From: Plutella xylostella
Taxonomy: Eukaryota; Arthropoda; Insecta; Lepidoptera; Plutellidae
Assembly (NCBI RefSeq): GCF_932276165.1
Contig: NC_063983.1
Location: forward strand, 10,547,501 to 10,611,500
Direction of reading: 5' to 3'
Length of the DNA: 64,000 nt
Position numbers and translations under genes: made by a program
The notes under the pieces: generated by a model
What the model saw: the letters and a program-made list of their open reading frames with translations, nothing else
Database searches by the model: none
What the model was told of the DNA's origin: nothing
In this document: piece by piece, positions 50,899 through 62,763 of the stretch
How the letters are laid out: the number at the start of each line of letters is the position of its first letter
How positions within the stretch are numbered: the stretch's first letter is position 1

Positions 50899-52433
50899 TA
50901 AATCTTCATCATCATTAGCTTAATATAAAAATGGCTGGCTTGGACTGGCAGGTGATTTTCCTAAAGAAGAATTTATTTATCGTTGCGTTGTTGTTTCAGA
51001 TGTTGTTCAGATCTAAAAAGATCAGTATTAAATAAGATAACGTGCGTAACAGTATGTTAATATTTCTGTGTGTAGGTGTAAGCTAACGACTCGACTGTTA
51101 TGTTATCCTCAAGGTAAGTCAGGTCAGAGGTTACTATACTGAGGTTGATGATAATTATAATATTCTTATTGGTAGCATTTCCGTACGAATTTCCGTTAAA
51201 TAATACCATACCTATCTGTTTGTGTTTTAATTCTGTTAAGTAATAGTCTCGGAGACCTCGATGTTTGATCTATGATAGACGTAGCAGCTAGGAAGCTAGG
51301 TTATGGCAATTGCAGCATTAAAAAATGCAATTAGCTAGAATAAAGTAAAGAACTTCCTTCACTTTTTGCAAATGGAAAGTCTGAAACAGATGACTCATCG
51401 ACCCCTCATTAGCCCGGTACATACGCAGGTACTTGCTTCAACTGTAAATTATAGTTGCTACACTGATGCAACACACACACACATACAACGACTATTTTTT
51501 TCCTTCACGGTATTTTCCGTAAGTACATCAAATTACAGCAACATCAACGCTCGCCTCAGCCGATATCCGCTATAACTTTGCAAATAACTACTTTATTAAC
51601 AGGTAAACATGATTTATTTTGCGGCAACAGTTACCATACCTGTATGGCGGTGGAGTAGGAATCCTGTTCTTTGAGTAATAAGGTTGAAATTGCGTTGTAC
51701 GGTCTAGTGTGAGGCGGCTCAGGTCGTCTAGTTGAGTACAAGCGCGGTGTCACGTAGACACGGAGTCTGGTCTAGCGGCTAGCAACAAGCCTAGGCCCGC
51801 GCTGTGCACTAGGACGCTAGGTTTTCCTCACAAAGGCTGGGCTAAGGTCACGGCGGCCTGGCTTGTGGTAAACCGCATCTTTTGTGCGCGTATTGTGGGC
51901 AGTTGTGCTGGGTGACTCATTTACAGGCAGTTAATACGAGTATTAAACCTTTTACAGTGTAACGAACTATACTTCCTGTAAAAAAGTGACTAAAATAAAT
52001 ACCAAATTTGATCAGACTGATAAATAATCCGGCTATATCTATAGTCTCTTATAGGCAAAGTACTTATACGGTTGTACAAAATTTTCTTCTTTTAATCGAA
52101 TATAATTCTTACTAAAAGTGGAACCACAGTCGCTAGTGCAGAACAATAGTGTAGCGCAGCAATAATGTGCTCAAAAAACAAACCACAAATTCTTGGCTGC
52201 CATCACTCCGTTCCCACAATTCAACTTGAAACTATTTCTGTAAACAACTGGTTATTAGTCGCAAATGAATTTTATATCGTTTTCATTTCATTTCACCCAA
52301 CATTTCTTGATGGAAGTTATCCTAAATTAGCTCTTTGTAGTTCCCACACTCGACGTGCATAGACGTGGTGTGGTCTGACTACTATTATCTTCTTTCTCGC
52401 ATGAGCGCTGCAGTAGTTCAGTCAGTTAGTAAA
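50899..52433. other. Unassigned spacer
   Basis: No gene, RNA gene or repeat with defined ends was recognised. Confidence 0.45.
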
Positions 52434-52566
52434 TAATATGTGGCGACATCTTACACACGGACACTCGACTCCCAACTAGACAGCCTGTAATATGGGTATC
52501 GGACAGCTGATATATATGTATCTACATCAGTTAGCGTTACTAAACACTACACCATTCACTCGTTAA
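52434..52566 (-). mobile_element. SINE family A, diverged and internally deleted copy
   Basis: ATATGTGGCGACATCTTACA through GTATCGGACAGCTGATATAT matches the body of the 10550 and 20504 copies. The tRNA-like head (ACACTACACCATTC) is present, but the B-box region between them is lost. Confidence 0.7.
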
Positions 52567-53243
52567 ATATATCCAAAGTTTTGTACCATTTGGAAACATC
52601 CATTAGACAAACTACTGTTTTCACCGTTAATTTCTAGAGGTCATTAATATGACAAAACGGCGAAATTCCGTTGCTATCACTTGGTCGGGCAATAATTAGT
52701 TTTTAGCGTAGTAGCTGTGTAATTAGCGCTTATAGCCCGTGGGCGGACCAGCGGGACTGTCGTGGACACCTACACATCATAACCACAGCTTGACTTAGAG
52801 AGGAACTCAGAAAGATGTGTGAAGTTTCCACAATGGATGTGTCTGCGATGGTACTTGCCTACTGTGTACATGCATGGTCTACAAGGTGGACAAACAGACA
52901 CCCACGGGCGGTTAGCGCCACAATGTCCGTCATTTACAGAGTACGAACTAGCAGTCAATGGAGACTTTGTGTTCTTTTGTCCTCCAAGTATAATTAAGGA
53001 CAATCTGGCCATGTTACTTGATTGTTGAATTTTAATTACCAACTTGCCATACATGGACGTGATGGAAAATGCCAACTTTATGGTGTGGAGGAGTACTTTA
53101 GTCCTATGTTATAATGAAAATTTGCTCTCAGTATGTCGGGTTATTCATGCCAAAAGGTATGTACTTATGCAAATTTCTACTACTTTGTGTAAATGATCAT
53201 GGCATGGAGTATCCTGAACACAGCTTGCCTCGCCGCGGGACCC
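52567..53243. other. Unassigned spacer
   Basis: No gene was recognised. Confidence 0.4.
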
Positions 53244-53402
53244 GAGGGGTTACTCTATAATGGCGAAAAACTAACGAACCAGATCTCCTGCGAATGTTGT
53301 GCAATCGACAAGTTTAATACAACGAGGCAGAGTCGAGTCGTGACGATCTGACGTGACGCAGATCTCCATAACTTAGATTTTCGTCGCATAGAGTGACCCC
53401 CA
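53244..53402. mobile_element. MITE, GGGTCACTCTAT family
   Basis: The left end is GAGGGGTTACTCTATAATGG and the right end, reversed, is GGGGGTCACTCTATGCGACG; both lead into CGAAAA. The interior shares ACTAACGAACC and AAGTTTAATACAACGAG with the other copies. Confidence 0.78.
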
Positions 53403-54278
53403 CACCCCGGAAACTAGTTAACCTATTTACTTATCCGTTCATTTACCAACATGGAGTTCCATATCTGAGCCATTAAACCGGTTTAGTTTAGTCAACTTGC
53501 GGTTTCACCGGCGCCGCGCAGGCAGCGGCTGCCATTACGTGTCATTACCGACTAATTGCTGTCAAACTGCCCATAGCACCCGCAGCGTACGCTTCTATGT
53601 GAAGCTATTTACTCTTTGACGTAGGTCTCCTTGTTAATATCAGCATATTCGGATACTTTCTGTTAATATCTTGAATGGTTTCAGTTTGTTTTACCCTCAG
53701 GTTTTTCCTTTCTCTTCATTAATTTTCATTACTAACGCAGTAACGCATCCTAAGAAAGGATACAAATATGTTAGTGAACCTATTTACACCGAAGCTACCC
53801 TAGAGTTACTTAGGTCACATAACTATGATACTTATTGATTTTTTTATATCAAATAGCGCATATTTTACCTGATAATTTATAACACTTTTAGGTTTCATAT
53901 CACCCCTTCAGCACTATCGTGATAAAGATAGAAATAATAGCTCGTAATCAGTCAGCTGCTAGTTCACCCCTTGCATATTCTATCTACTAGAAAAAAAAAC
54001 ATTCAAATTTGGAACTCACTCGAATGGAACAAAATTCCTTTTTCAAATTACAATGGGCAGCTTGCTCCAAAGAACCCTTGGCAATCGATTAAGGTTCGTA
54101 TTTCGTCAGCATACGGTCTACAATAGGTTAGCGCCGCTGTTGCTAGGGGCTGCCACCCATCTGTAATTGTGTGTCCTTGGAATAATAATAGTCGATTATT
54201 TAATCTGACCTTTGTTTGACGGACGCAGCGGGGTAAAAAGTGACAATATGAGAAGTAATTCTGCATTTGATCGAACGT
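53403..54278. other. Unassigned spacer
   Basis: No gene was recognised. Confidence 0.4.
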
Positions 54279-54281
54279 TTA

Positions 54282-54835
54282 GGGCGGATTCGACCAACGT
54301 CGAGTAACTTTTTACTCACGAGTAAAGTAACTAGTACTTACTCGCGAGTAAGCAGATTTTGCATTCTACCAAACCTGAAACCCAGATAAATAGCTTATCC
54401 CAAGAATAAAATGTTATACCGCCAAAATTGACCGTGTAACGAGCTTATCCGAGAGTAATTTTGTAATGGCGGCAGCACATCAGCTGATTAGAAAACCGTC
54501 ATAATGACATATAAACACATCAGTCAAAACATAAACAAAAGTACGTTTAAAGGCAAAGTCTCCGAATAACAACAGCGAATAAAATATTAAAACATAAACA
54601 ATTTCATACTTTTATAATCCATTCAAACTAAGTTGGCATGTCATTTCTATTGCATGCTTTGAAACGCAGCTATTTTTATTTTAGTTGCATTACAGTTTCG
54701 TTCCTCGTTCATTCAATTTAATCATGGTATAACTTGGTAGAATGCAAATGTACTTATCCTGGATATTTACTCGCGTATAAATTTTATTCCGGTATAGTTA
54801 TTCTCGTGTAACGTGATGTTTGGACGAATTGACCC
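54282..54835. mobile_element. MITE, TTA target site, ACTCGCGAGTAA-rich
   Basis: The left end GGGCGGATTCGACCAAC and right end (reversed) GGGTCAATTCGTCCAAAC form imperfect inverted repeats. TTA flanks both (54279-54281, 54836-54838). Subterminal regions contain repeated GAGTAA/TTACTC units, including the palindrome TTACTCGCGAGTAA, and an inverted pair GGTAGAATGCAAA / TTTGCATTCTACC. 554 bp, no coding frame. Confidence 0.75.
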
Positions 54836-54838
54836 TTA

Positions 54839-56376
54839 ATGTTAGCAACTGTTGGACCCGAACCTTTGAATTGTGAGTTGTACATAAGAGCACTTATACA
54901 TAGGTACTTAACTCATACTAAAATTTGATTATTAGTATGTCATAGACAAGACAGTTTATTATCATTAACACCTAGGCATTGCGTTGCACAGTGTTGAAAC
55001 ACATCTTTCCAGTGTTATCAAAATGTTACTTACAGGATATTTTTCAGGCAACTAATAACTACTTATGCATATTAGCTGGATGCAATAAATTATTGATTAT
55101 TGAGTAGGTAGGTAGGTACTTCCTAATAAATTTAGTGTATGTGTACTATAGCTATAGAATTTATCCTGTATAATTATATTTATTACGTAAACTCTGATAC
55201 CGATTAAATACAAGACCACCTCCGTACACAAGGCGAGTTTATAGCCCAAAAGTACTTTGCCCGACTACTAGCTACTAGGCTATATCCTATTATGTTAGTT
55301 CTCATAAAAATAAAGCAGGACGGTGCCCGGGCCTCCCCTTTCTTATCACGTCTCTGAACGGCCGCCCCCCACTTTCATTGAGTTGTTTACGAGAGGGGGG
55401 GCGGGGAGGGGACTTGGAAAACTCGATTCCAAATTTAATCGAGCGACAAAATTAAAAAGGCCGATTTGGAGTCAAAAATAGAATACAGCGAATGTCGTTA
55501 AGTGTACAGCGAGAGGGTCCCTCCCTATAGTTAAAGTCTCTATGGCGTCCGTTCTCTTAGGTCGTACTTACGTCGTAACTGCAAGTGTTGAATGTATGTA
55601 AGTATATACTAACACAACGGTATCAATATTATCAATACATTGTACCTCATAGAAAAACTGCATGTAGGTTTAACTGGAATTACTAGGATCATAGTATAGT
55701 AGTAGAAAACCGATTCCTATATGTAGGTAAGTAATTTACTCAAACAATTCAAGGCATATTCGCAGAATTATTCAGGCATTTTAATATTAATCAACCAGGA
55801 ACCGCCAGGGGCACTCGCAGGGCTACAAATACAAAAAATATAATTATCTATAATTAATAGGTAAGTATGTATTAAATTGAATCACTGAAATTATCAGCGA
55901 ATGGCTGAAAGCCGACACAGCGTTATCTGTCAGCCTTGAGTTAGACAAGTGGCCCACATCGCCGCTTCATTCCGTGCACCGCATTCAAACGGACCCGGAT
56001 GATGGCACCTCCTTCACTCGGCTACTAACTCCTAATTCAATAGTTTCAAACGCATTCTACCTAATCGGTATCGTTTTCTGTCCTACTGCCAGTTTCAATA
56101 TTCTATCTATCGATAGCAGACGGTTATAATCATACGATTTAGACACATAAATTATAGAATTATTGAAACTGGCAATTAGCGAGACAAACACTAGGGCTGG
56201 TGTCGAAGACTGCAAATTGACTGCTGATTGAATTACATATAATTTGCCTATCAAATAATGGAAATAACTGATAACTAATCATGAAAATTCAGCAGATTTG
56301 TAGCAGTCTATAGCGTTTCTGACCGTGATGAAAAGATTAGCCCTTAGAGTAGGTATGTTTTATACCTGTAAGGGCG
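54839..56376. other. Unassigned spacer
   Basis: No gene was recognised. A G/C-rich strand-asymmetric patch lies at 55370-55410. Confidence 0.45.
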
Positions 56377-56610
56377 CCTTCAAATTAGTCGCAAAGTAAG
56401 TAAGCAGCGCTGCTGCAGCGCTGCAGCCGCGCTGCTGTCAAAATCCATATAAATTTTGTAATTTAAAAGATGCGCGGTCGCAGCGCCGCAGCAGCGCCGC
56501 AGCAGCGCTGCAGTCGCGCGTTAATAATTTATATGGAATGTAGACAGCAGCGCGGCTGCAGCGCTGCAGCAGCGCTGCTTCCGCGCGACACTTAGCGACT
56601 AATTTGAAGG
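56377..56610. mobile_element. Fold-back MITE with CAGCGC/GCTGC arrays
   Basis: CCTTCAAATTAGTCGC at the left pairs with GCGACTAATTTGAAGG at the right. The arms stay largely complementary for about 85 bp through GCAGCGCTGCTGCAGCGCTGCAGC and CATATAAATT. The centre is also made of CGCAGCAGCGC units. GATTAGCC overlaps the right end (56610-56617) and also occurs at 56335-56342, but it does not abut the left end, so no TSD is claimed. Confidence 0.8.
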
Positions 56611-56724
56611 ATTAGCCTGTCAGGTCAGTTTTCAGTCGCTAAATGCCCAAGTTGTGCTGGATGTATTAAGTACATAAGTTACTTACTTTATATGTGTATA
56701 ACTCGGGTGATTTTAATACCCTAA

Positions 56725-56865
56725 GGGTCTGTTTCACAATGTCTGGTTAGTGGCTACCTGACGGATAAAATACATGCTGTCACTCTCTGTTATTATTTTT
56801 TAGACAGTGACAGCATGTATTTTATCCGACAGGTAGCGACTAACCAGACATTGTGAAACAGGGGC
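56725..56865. mobile_element. Fold-back MITE, TAA target site
   Basis: GGGTCTGTTTCACAATGTCT at the left is matched in reverse by GCCCCTGTTTCACAATGTCT at the right. The pairing continues about 60 bp per arm (through CTACCTG and GATAAAATACATGCTGTCACT), leaving a short AT-rich loop. TAA lies at 56722-56724 and 56866-56868, a Harbinger-type target. Non-coding. Confidence 0.88.
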
Positions 56866-56868
56866 TAA

Positions 56869-57977
56869 ATCTTACTTAGGTACTATTTTTCAAACTAAAA
56901 CTACTATACATATTGGCGTAGCTTTGTCTAGTGACACATGCATAGTTATATAGCTTAGCTAATACATGGTCGAGTGTACCCTTCCTATTAATTAGTATGT
57001 GCGTGGTGATTCACTGGCGGTCCCTTTGTCCCGGCGGCGGCGGTGGCGGCGGCAGCGGCGGCTATACTCGGAATGGTTAGAAGCCAAATACTATTATGTC
57101 ATAACCATAACTCCTTTACCAGTAGGTAAGCAAGAACTTTATTAATTTTGTTATTTTAGTACCTGCCAGTATTTTCACTTTTCTTAACTTTCAGTCAGTC
57201 ATCCTAAAGGAAATAGTATTTTTATATCAGGATTCAACCGATTATTATAAATTCAAATAGATATGAGACTATATTTTTTTGAAATATTATGCATTTTACT
57301 TTGGCCGAATTTTTTATGTACCTTAACACGTTAGCTGCCACAAACCATTGGTTACAACATCGAAAGTTTTTTTTTAAAATTCAAGTAATTAAGTGAGTAT
57401 AAAGTTTCTTTATATTTTATTTCATATATTTTATTTAATATATTTTATGTAATATATTTTATTTATATATTTTCATTATTACTTTGTCAATAATTTCAAA
57501 TTAAATAAAGTAAAAAAGTATGTCTGGAAAAGTAAAAATTCGAAGTAAAACTTTGTTTTTAATTTTATTTCATATATATTATTACTTACATACTTACTAA
57601 CATTTTAGTCCATACTTTTGGCCCCGATCACCTCGCCCTTTCAACTTACCAAGTCGAACTGCGCGCTCTATAATGTACAGCCTTCCATAAACTATATAGA
57701 AGTGAATAAATCTATGTTCACGCTTGAAATGCCTCACCTTTTCGTACAATAAATCACCTAAATTACCCTCGAACATAACTCACTTTTGTTATTCCTGACC
57801 CGCGGGCCCGGGCAATTGTTTCACCACACACCTCATTACAATAATGCGTGAATATACATTTTATGATATTAACATGTTAATAAGCACCTTTGTTGTTTGC
57901 CACTTGTTTCTATTGCTACTTCCAGAAAATTCATTAAAAAAATGTCTACTTACTTGGAAATATCGGTACTATGTATC
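56869..57977. other. Unassigned spacer with AT-rich repeat
   Basis: No gene was recognised. A GGC-rich patch lies at 57030-57062, and a tandem ATATATTTTATTT-type array at about 57405-57480. Confidence 0.45.
57405..57480. repeat. AT-rich tandem array
   Basis: Repeated TATATTTTATTTNATA units of about 17-20 bp. Confidence 0.7.
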
Positions 57978-57985
57978 ATACCTAC

Positions 57986-58473
57986 TAGGGCATGCAATAC
58001 CGCAATACCGGTATTGCTAATACCGGGATCCCGGACAAAATCCACGCTTTTTTCAATACCGGTATTGAAAGTTAATACCGGTATTGAAGTAATACCGGAA
58101 TCGGTAATTTTTTAGGCTATAAATCAAGCGATTAAGATATAGTTAGCCTTGTGCTCCTATATACTATGAAAGTGCACTTGTTTTCAACCGTTACATGCGG
58201 TTTTTGGCCTTTGGAAACCTACTTGTTGTCCATGCATTCTAAAATTTTTACTCTAATACTCAATTCTCGTAAAAAATATTACATAATACAGAATTTGATT
58301 GCTTTTTCTTGTTGTATTTTGCCCTATACGACCTTTAAACAAAATATATGCTATATATAACAACTAATAACAAGGAAATCTAATACCGGTATTAATACCG
58401 GGATCCCGGTATTGAGTTCTAATACCGGAACTCAATACCGGTATTGAAAATATTACCGGTATTGCATGCCCTA
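57986..58473. mobile_element. hAT-type MITE with CCGG-palindrome arrays, copy 2
   Basis: The termini are the same TAGGGCATGCAATACCG as copy 1 at 34966, in the same orientation. The 8-bp duplication ATACCTAC lies directly outside (57978-57985, 58474-58481). Internal AATACCGGTATT palindromes and the central AT-rich segment are shared, with small indels (488 versus 509 bp). Confidence 0.92.
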
Positions 58474-58593
58474 ATACCTACATAATAATAATTTTATAAT
58501 GTATTTTCGTATTCACGATAATAGATACGTATAAATTGTTATAATATCCATAGTAACAAATAGTATACTGGAAAGGTGCCTACTTAAAAAAAA

Positions 58594-58855
58594 ACACACA
58601 CACACGCACTCACGCCTTGTACTAATGTACTCCCTTGCGGGGTAGGCAGAGGTGCATTGCTGCACCCACTTTTCGCCAGAGTGTATGTTAGTCCCAATGT
58701 AATAGGGGGCGGGCCTATTGCCATTTTACGGGCACATCCAAGACCCGAGAACAAATATCTGTGTTTAAACAAATATCTGCCCCAGCCGGGAATCGAACCC
58801 GGGACCATCGGCTCAGTAGTCAGGGTCACTAACCACTACGCCATTCGGTCGTCAA
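58594..58855 (-). mobile_element. tRNA-derived SINE, family B
   Basis: The minus-strand head (TGGCGTAGTGGTTAGTGACC and B box GGTTCGATTCC) and the adjoining GGCAGATATTTGTTTAAACA are nearly those of family A. After TGGATGTG the body changes to one containing GTAGGCAGAGGTGCATTGCT on the + strand and ends in a CA/A-rich tail. So it is a different SINE that shares the family A head. Confidence 0.82.
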
Positions 58856-61800
58856 AAAAAAACTATTTTAAAATGTTACTTAAACTGTATTCATCAATTA
58901 ATGCTGACCATGTCTCTGCTCACAGGACAGCTATTCAAATTATCTTTATTGCGAAATATGAGTACTACAACAAACTTGTACAGTCTGTATAATTATGACC
59001 TCAGACCATTCGATAACGTGACACACATTTGAAAACTCAAACAAATTGATAACCCTACCTCGGTCTTTTTTAGATTATCCCACATTCATACTCAAAATCT
59101 AGTGCTTTAATGAAATTGAAGAAATCTACATTATTTAAACTCAGAATTGAAATAAAACATGACACAATAAATTTTATAATTAATTTATTTTCATGAACGA
59201 TATTTACATAAGTTGAATAACAATTTATACAGTACACAGAAATCAACAGAGTCACATCGTAATAAATAAATTCAGACTGTAAAGAGGAAATTGCAAAAAT
59301 CTATAAAAGAATTGGTAATCAGATAATTAACACGAAGCTCAATATCACCCAATGTTTAAGCGACCTCCCGATCTACAAACAGTGTGCCATGTGCCGTCCT
59401 TGTAGCAACTAACTACATCTAAATAAGTAAAGTACATAGAGAACATCAAGATGTAAACAGTTGAATTATTACAACCAATATTTATAGGACCAGGGTCTTT
59501 ACACAAATACATCTTATTACAATACATGAGAACAGAAATTCACTCAAAGATGGTGTTGAAGGGGGTCAGATATAATTGGTTGACAGCGAGCTCTGTGTGT
59601 GTGAGCACTGTGAGCTGTATGAGTGCTTGGCAAAACAAAGCTGGTTTAAAATTGCTAATGAGCCATTGCCTAAACGAGGCACAACACATAAACGAGTTAG
59701 GAATACTTAATGAGACAGATATTGGCCCTACACGCCGCAGCCAACACCAAACATCCAATATACTATGCTATTTAAACAATTACTAAAATCGATTGTCTTT
59801 GTAACACTGCTGCTAATCTCCCAATTTAGAAGTACATCTATCTTTTTGTTAAAAAATACAGCTTCTTCAAATGTTAATTTCGAAGCGATATTTCTAGAGT
59901 ATACTGTTCACAAACGTTAGCAAGACCAATCGATTATTACTGCAACTACATTGGATCCAATGTTTGGATTCGATTAGATTAGTCGTGTTTGCAAATACAA
60001 TGTCGATTGTTGAATAATTTATGGGGCAACCGAGTATTTATGGGTTAATATAGCTTGTTTGTCTAATTGAATATTAAAAGGCTTTCGATAGGTAAGTTTG
60101 TGAGTTTAGCAGATTGTTTGAAATCTTTTGTTGTTCAATTATCGTATTCTTTACGATGTATTCTTTTTGTATTGTTAGCACAATTAGCATTATTAGCACT
60201 TTTAGCGCTTTCAAACCAGATTGACTTCTTTGTGTGTTTTGTTTCTTTTATAATTTTCTCTTAAAACTGCAAATTGATGGATATTGATGGATATTATTGG
60301 ATTACTAATATTATTCATTTTAATTAGATAAATTATCAGAAACATAATGGTAACTAAAAAAATAATTGAATCGCTTGGGTTGTGACGTGCACTGCCGTGT
60401 CCGTTGCCTGTTTGTGACAAGTTGCGACAGGCACTCGGCTTGTTATGAACAGTTGCCAACTTGCCCGGCCCATTGTTGCCAGTTGCTAAGGCCTCGGTTT
60501 GAAATTTATTTTCTGTCAAATGATTGTTTAAAAACTTTAGTTACTCAAACATGTTCTCTCCCTATTTTAACTGTTTTACTGATAATAGAAATGTTAGTAT
60601 CTTCAAGAAATATTTATAAGTACTTTTTACTGCATTTAATTATATAATTATATATATATATTATTATTTTCTTGGGAAGTGGTATTTTCTTTATCAACCC
60701 ACATTTATATTACGATATCATCAGTATTTATTACAAAAAATATTGATTTAAAGACTTAAACAGGTTTTATTGACCTAAAATTATTATTGAAATTCAAAAT
60801 ACACAAAATATGTAGCATAACGTCTTTTAATTCTCTTTCGTTTAAAGAAGACGTGTAAGAGAAGATTACGCTGAATAGCCCTCACGAGTAATGGTCAGAG
60901 CGACCTATCGACATTCGGGCCGAAAATACCTTTAGAAATGGTCGTTAAAGGATTGATAAATCGTTTTTTTACGGTCACGATAACGCTCTTCGTGTTTTTC
61001 AATTCGCCACGCTGCCTCTCGACATGAGTCACGTTTACCCAAGGCCGGTTTGCTTCGCCGGCCGGCTCTGCTTGGCAACCACAGTTTTTTTTTTCAACTT
61101 TTTTCTTTCTTCGCTAATTTCTATGCCTTGCAGGAGTTTTGTTTTTTGCTGGAGAAGCTTAATTATAGCCAGTTGATTATTTGGTAATAAAGCGTTAAAA
61201 TGAGTTATATGTTTTTTTTAAATAATTTTAATGAAGATTTTATAGAGTCAAGCAAGAACCCGAACAAAACGATCGCCAATTCTAGGTCAACATACATTAT
61301 TTTATTTATTATTTAGTGTCGTATAGAACTTTGAGCTACGAGTGAGATTGTAGAATTGAAATGCGAAAGAATAGTATTTGAATAACAAAAAAGGTAGAAA
61401 GACGTTTTTGTCTGCACCTTCCGATATTGAGATCAGACAGGTAGCTCTTGCGTGTTTAAAAAATGTTTATCGAATATTCTCGATCGGTTGATGCAACTCC
61501 TACGCCTTATTGGTTTCTACTGTTTCTTCTATTGAATATTCGTTTATTATTGTTAGTAATTTGTTTATTTATGACTGATGTCTGGTTGGTTTTTTGTCTT
61601 TTATGAATGACGAAATGTTGAATATGCCGAACATTATTACCTTACCTGATTTTTTCACACATTTACAAATTCAAGAAGATTAATATTTAAATCAAAACCT
61701 TACCAATTTTTCTCAAAACTTTAAAAGAATATTTTTTTTAAACCAACATTGCTTTCACTATTTAGATATTATGTGCAATAATACATTGGATATTACTATT

Positions 61801-62376
61801 TCATCTGGGCTACAAAGGTTTTCTTATGAAAGAACACATCAAATAATAAAAAAGTGGTACCCACCCGTTTTTCTGAAAGAGAATAATATAATATACAGTC
61901 ATACAGCACGAAATACAAAGTTCACATATCTTATCCTAAAACACTTCATGGATAAAGTACATAAGGATCATTAAGGTAATAGATTACATGGCTCTTATCA
62001 ACTAGCGATACATTATCTCTGCCAAGTCGCATCAGACGACTCGACGGGTGAGCTAGCCAAGCAGTCGCCTGATAACGACCCTGTACCTAGATAGCCCTAC
62101 CTAGCCGATAACTATGGCATTGTCAATGACGATGGCCTGTTTCGTTCAGGAGAGGTCACACGATTTGGGATAGAAGTAAAGCTTTCGATTTGGAATCACT
62201 CTTGGTAGGTAAACGGTATTATGGCGATAATGGATGCCGGTCGCGATAGAACAAAGAAAGCCGGCCGGTGCGCGGCGGCAAGCGGGCGGTCGGGGCGACG
62301 CGCGGCGCGGACTGGCGTGCGGGGCGCCCGCCGCCGCCCGCCCCGCATGCCCCGCGCACCTCCCGCAACCGCTCTC
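58856..62376. other. Unassigned spacer upstream of scylla/charybde
   Basis: No gene was recognised. The 67-codon frame at 61771-61974 is AT-rich, without motif or splice context. From about 62255 the sequence becomes strongly GC- and CpG-rich as it enters the promoter; GCGTG (62315-62319) is a possible hypoxia-response core. Confidence 0.45.
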
Positions 62377-62411
62377 TATAAAAGCTGCAGTCGCTTCCCT
62401 GTTTCGTCAGT
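62377..62411 (+). promoter_or_regulatory. Core promoter: TATA box and Inr of scylla/charybde
   Basis: TATAAAAG at 62377-62384 and the insect initiator TCAGT at 62407-62411 place A+1 at 62409, 32 bp after the first T of the TATA box. The spacing is as expected for a focused, inducible insect promoter, and GC-rich DNA lies upstream. Confidence 0.8.
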
Positions 62412-62497
62412 CCGTCACAGAAAGCGACAGGGTCGGGTGGGTCGAGCCGTACGCCGAGGGCAAGTGACGAAGCCCTGTGGTTACGAGATCAAATCTG

Positions 62498-62512
62498 ATG
62501 CGGTCGAGTTGA
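62498..62512 (+). promoter_or_regulatory. Upstream mini-ORF in the scylla/charybde leader
   Basis: ATG CGG TCG AGT TGA is the only ATG between the predicted start site and the main ATG at 62709. It is a four-codon uORF that could tune translation. Confidence 0.45.
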
Positions 62513-62640
62513 GCCCGGATAGTTTTTCAGTTCCCGTCGATCTCTTAACACGATATACTAGTCGCCGGTAGTGAAGCCGGCTTTACATCAGTGCGAATTC
62601 GCAGTACAAAAGAGACTTGTGATATTTTTCTAGCATATAA

Positions 62641-62657
62641 AGTTCCGGTACGGAACT
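62641..62657 (+). promoter_or_regulatory. Hairpin in the 5' leader
   Basis: AGTTCCGGTACGGAACT has a 7-bp perfect stem with a GTA loop, 51 bp before the start codon. Its function is unknown. Confidence 0.35.
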
Positions 62658-62708
62658 CTTTAATTTTTTGGATTAAAAGTGTACAATATAAGTAAAAATT
62701 TGGAAAAC

Positions 62709-62763
62709 ATGGAGATACTTCCGGTCACCAATCAGTTTAATGTCGGATTCAACAGTGAGAAAG
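62709..62763 (+). CDS. scyl/chrb: scylla/charybde coding exon 1
   Basis: ATG in context AAAACATGG. 18 codons, then donor GAAAG|GTGAGT at 62763/62764, phase 1. Confidence 0.85.

Noticed and set aside
57405..57480. Regular AT-rich array considered as a CRISPR-like or origin structure
   Set aside because: Units are contiguous, variable and low-complexity with no spacers; a simple tandem repeat in a eukaryotic genome.
61771..61974. A 67-codon plus-strand frame
   Set aside because: No motif, GC shift, promoter or splice signal; compatible with chance in AT-rich DNA.
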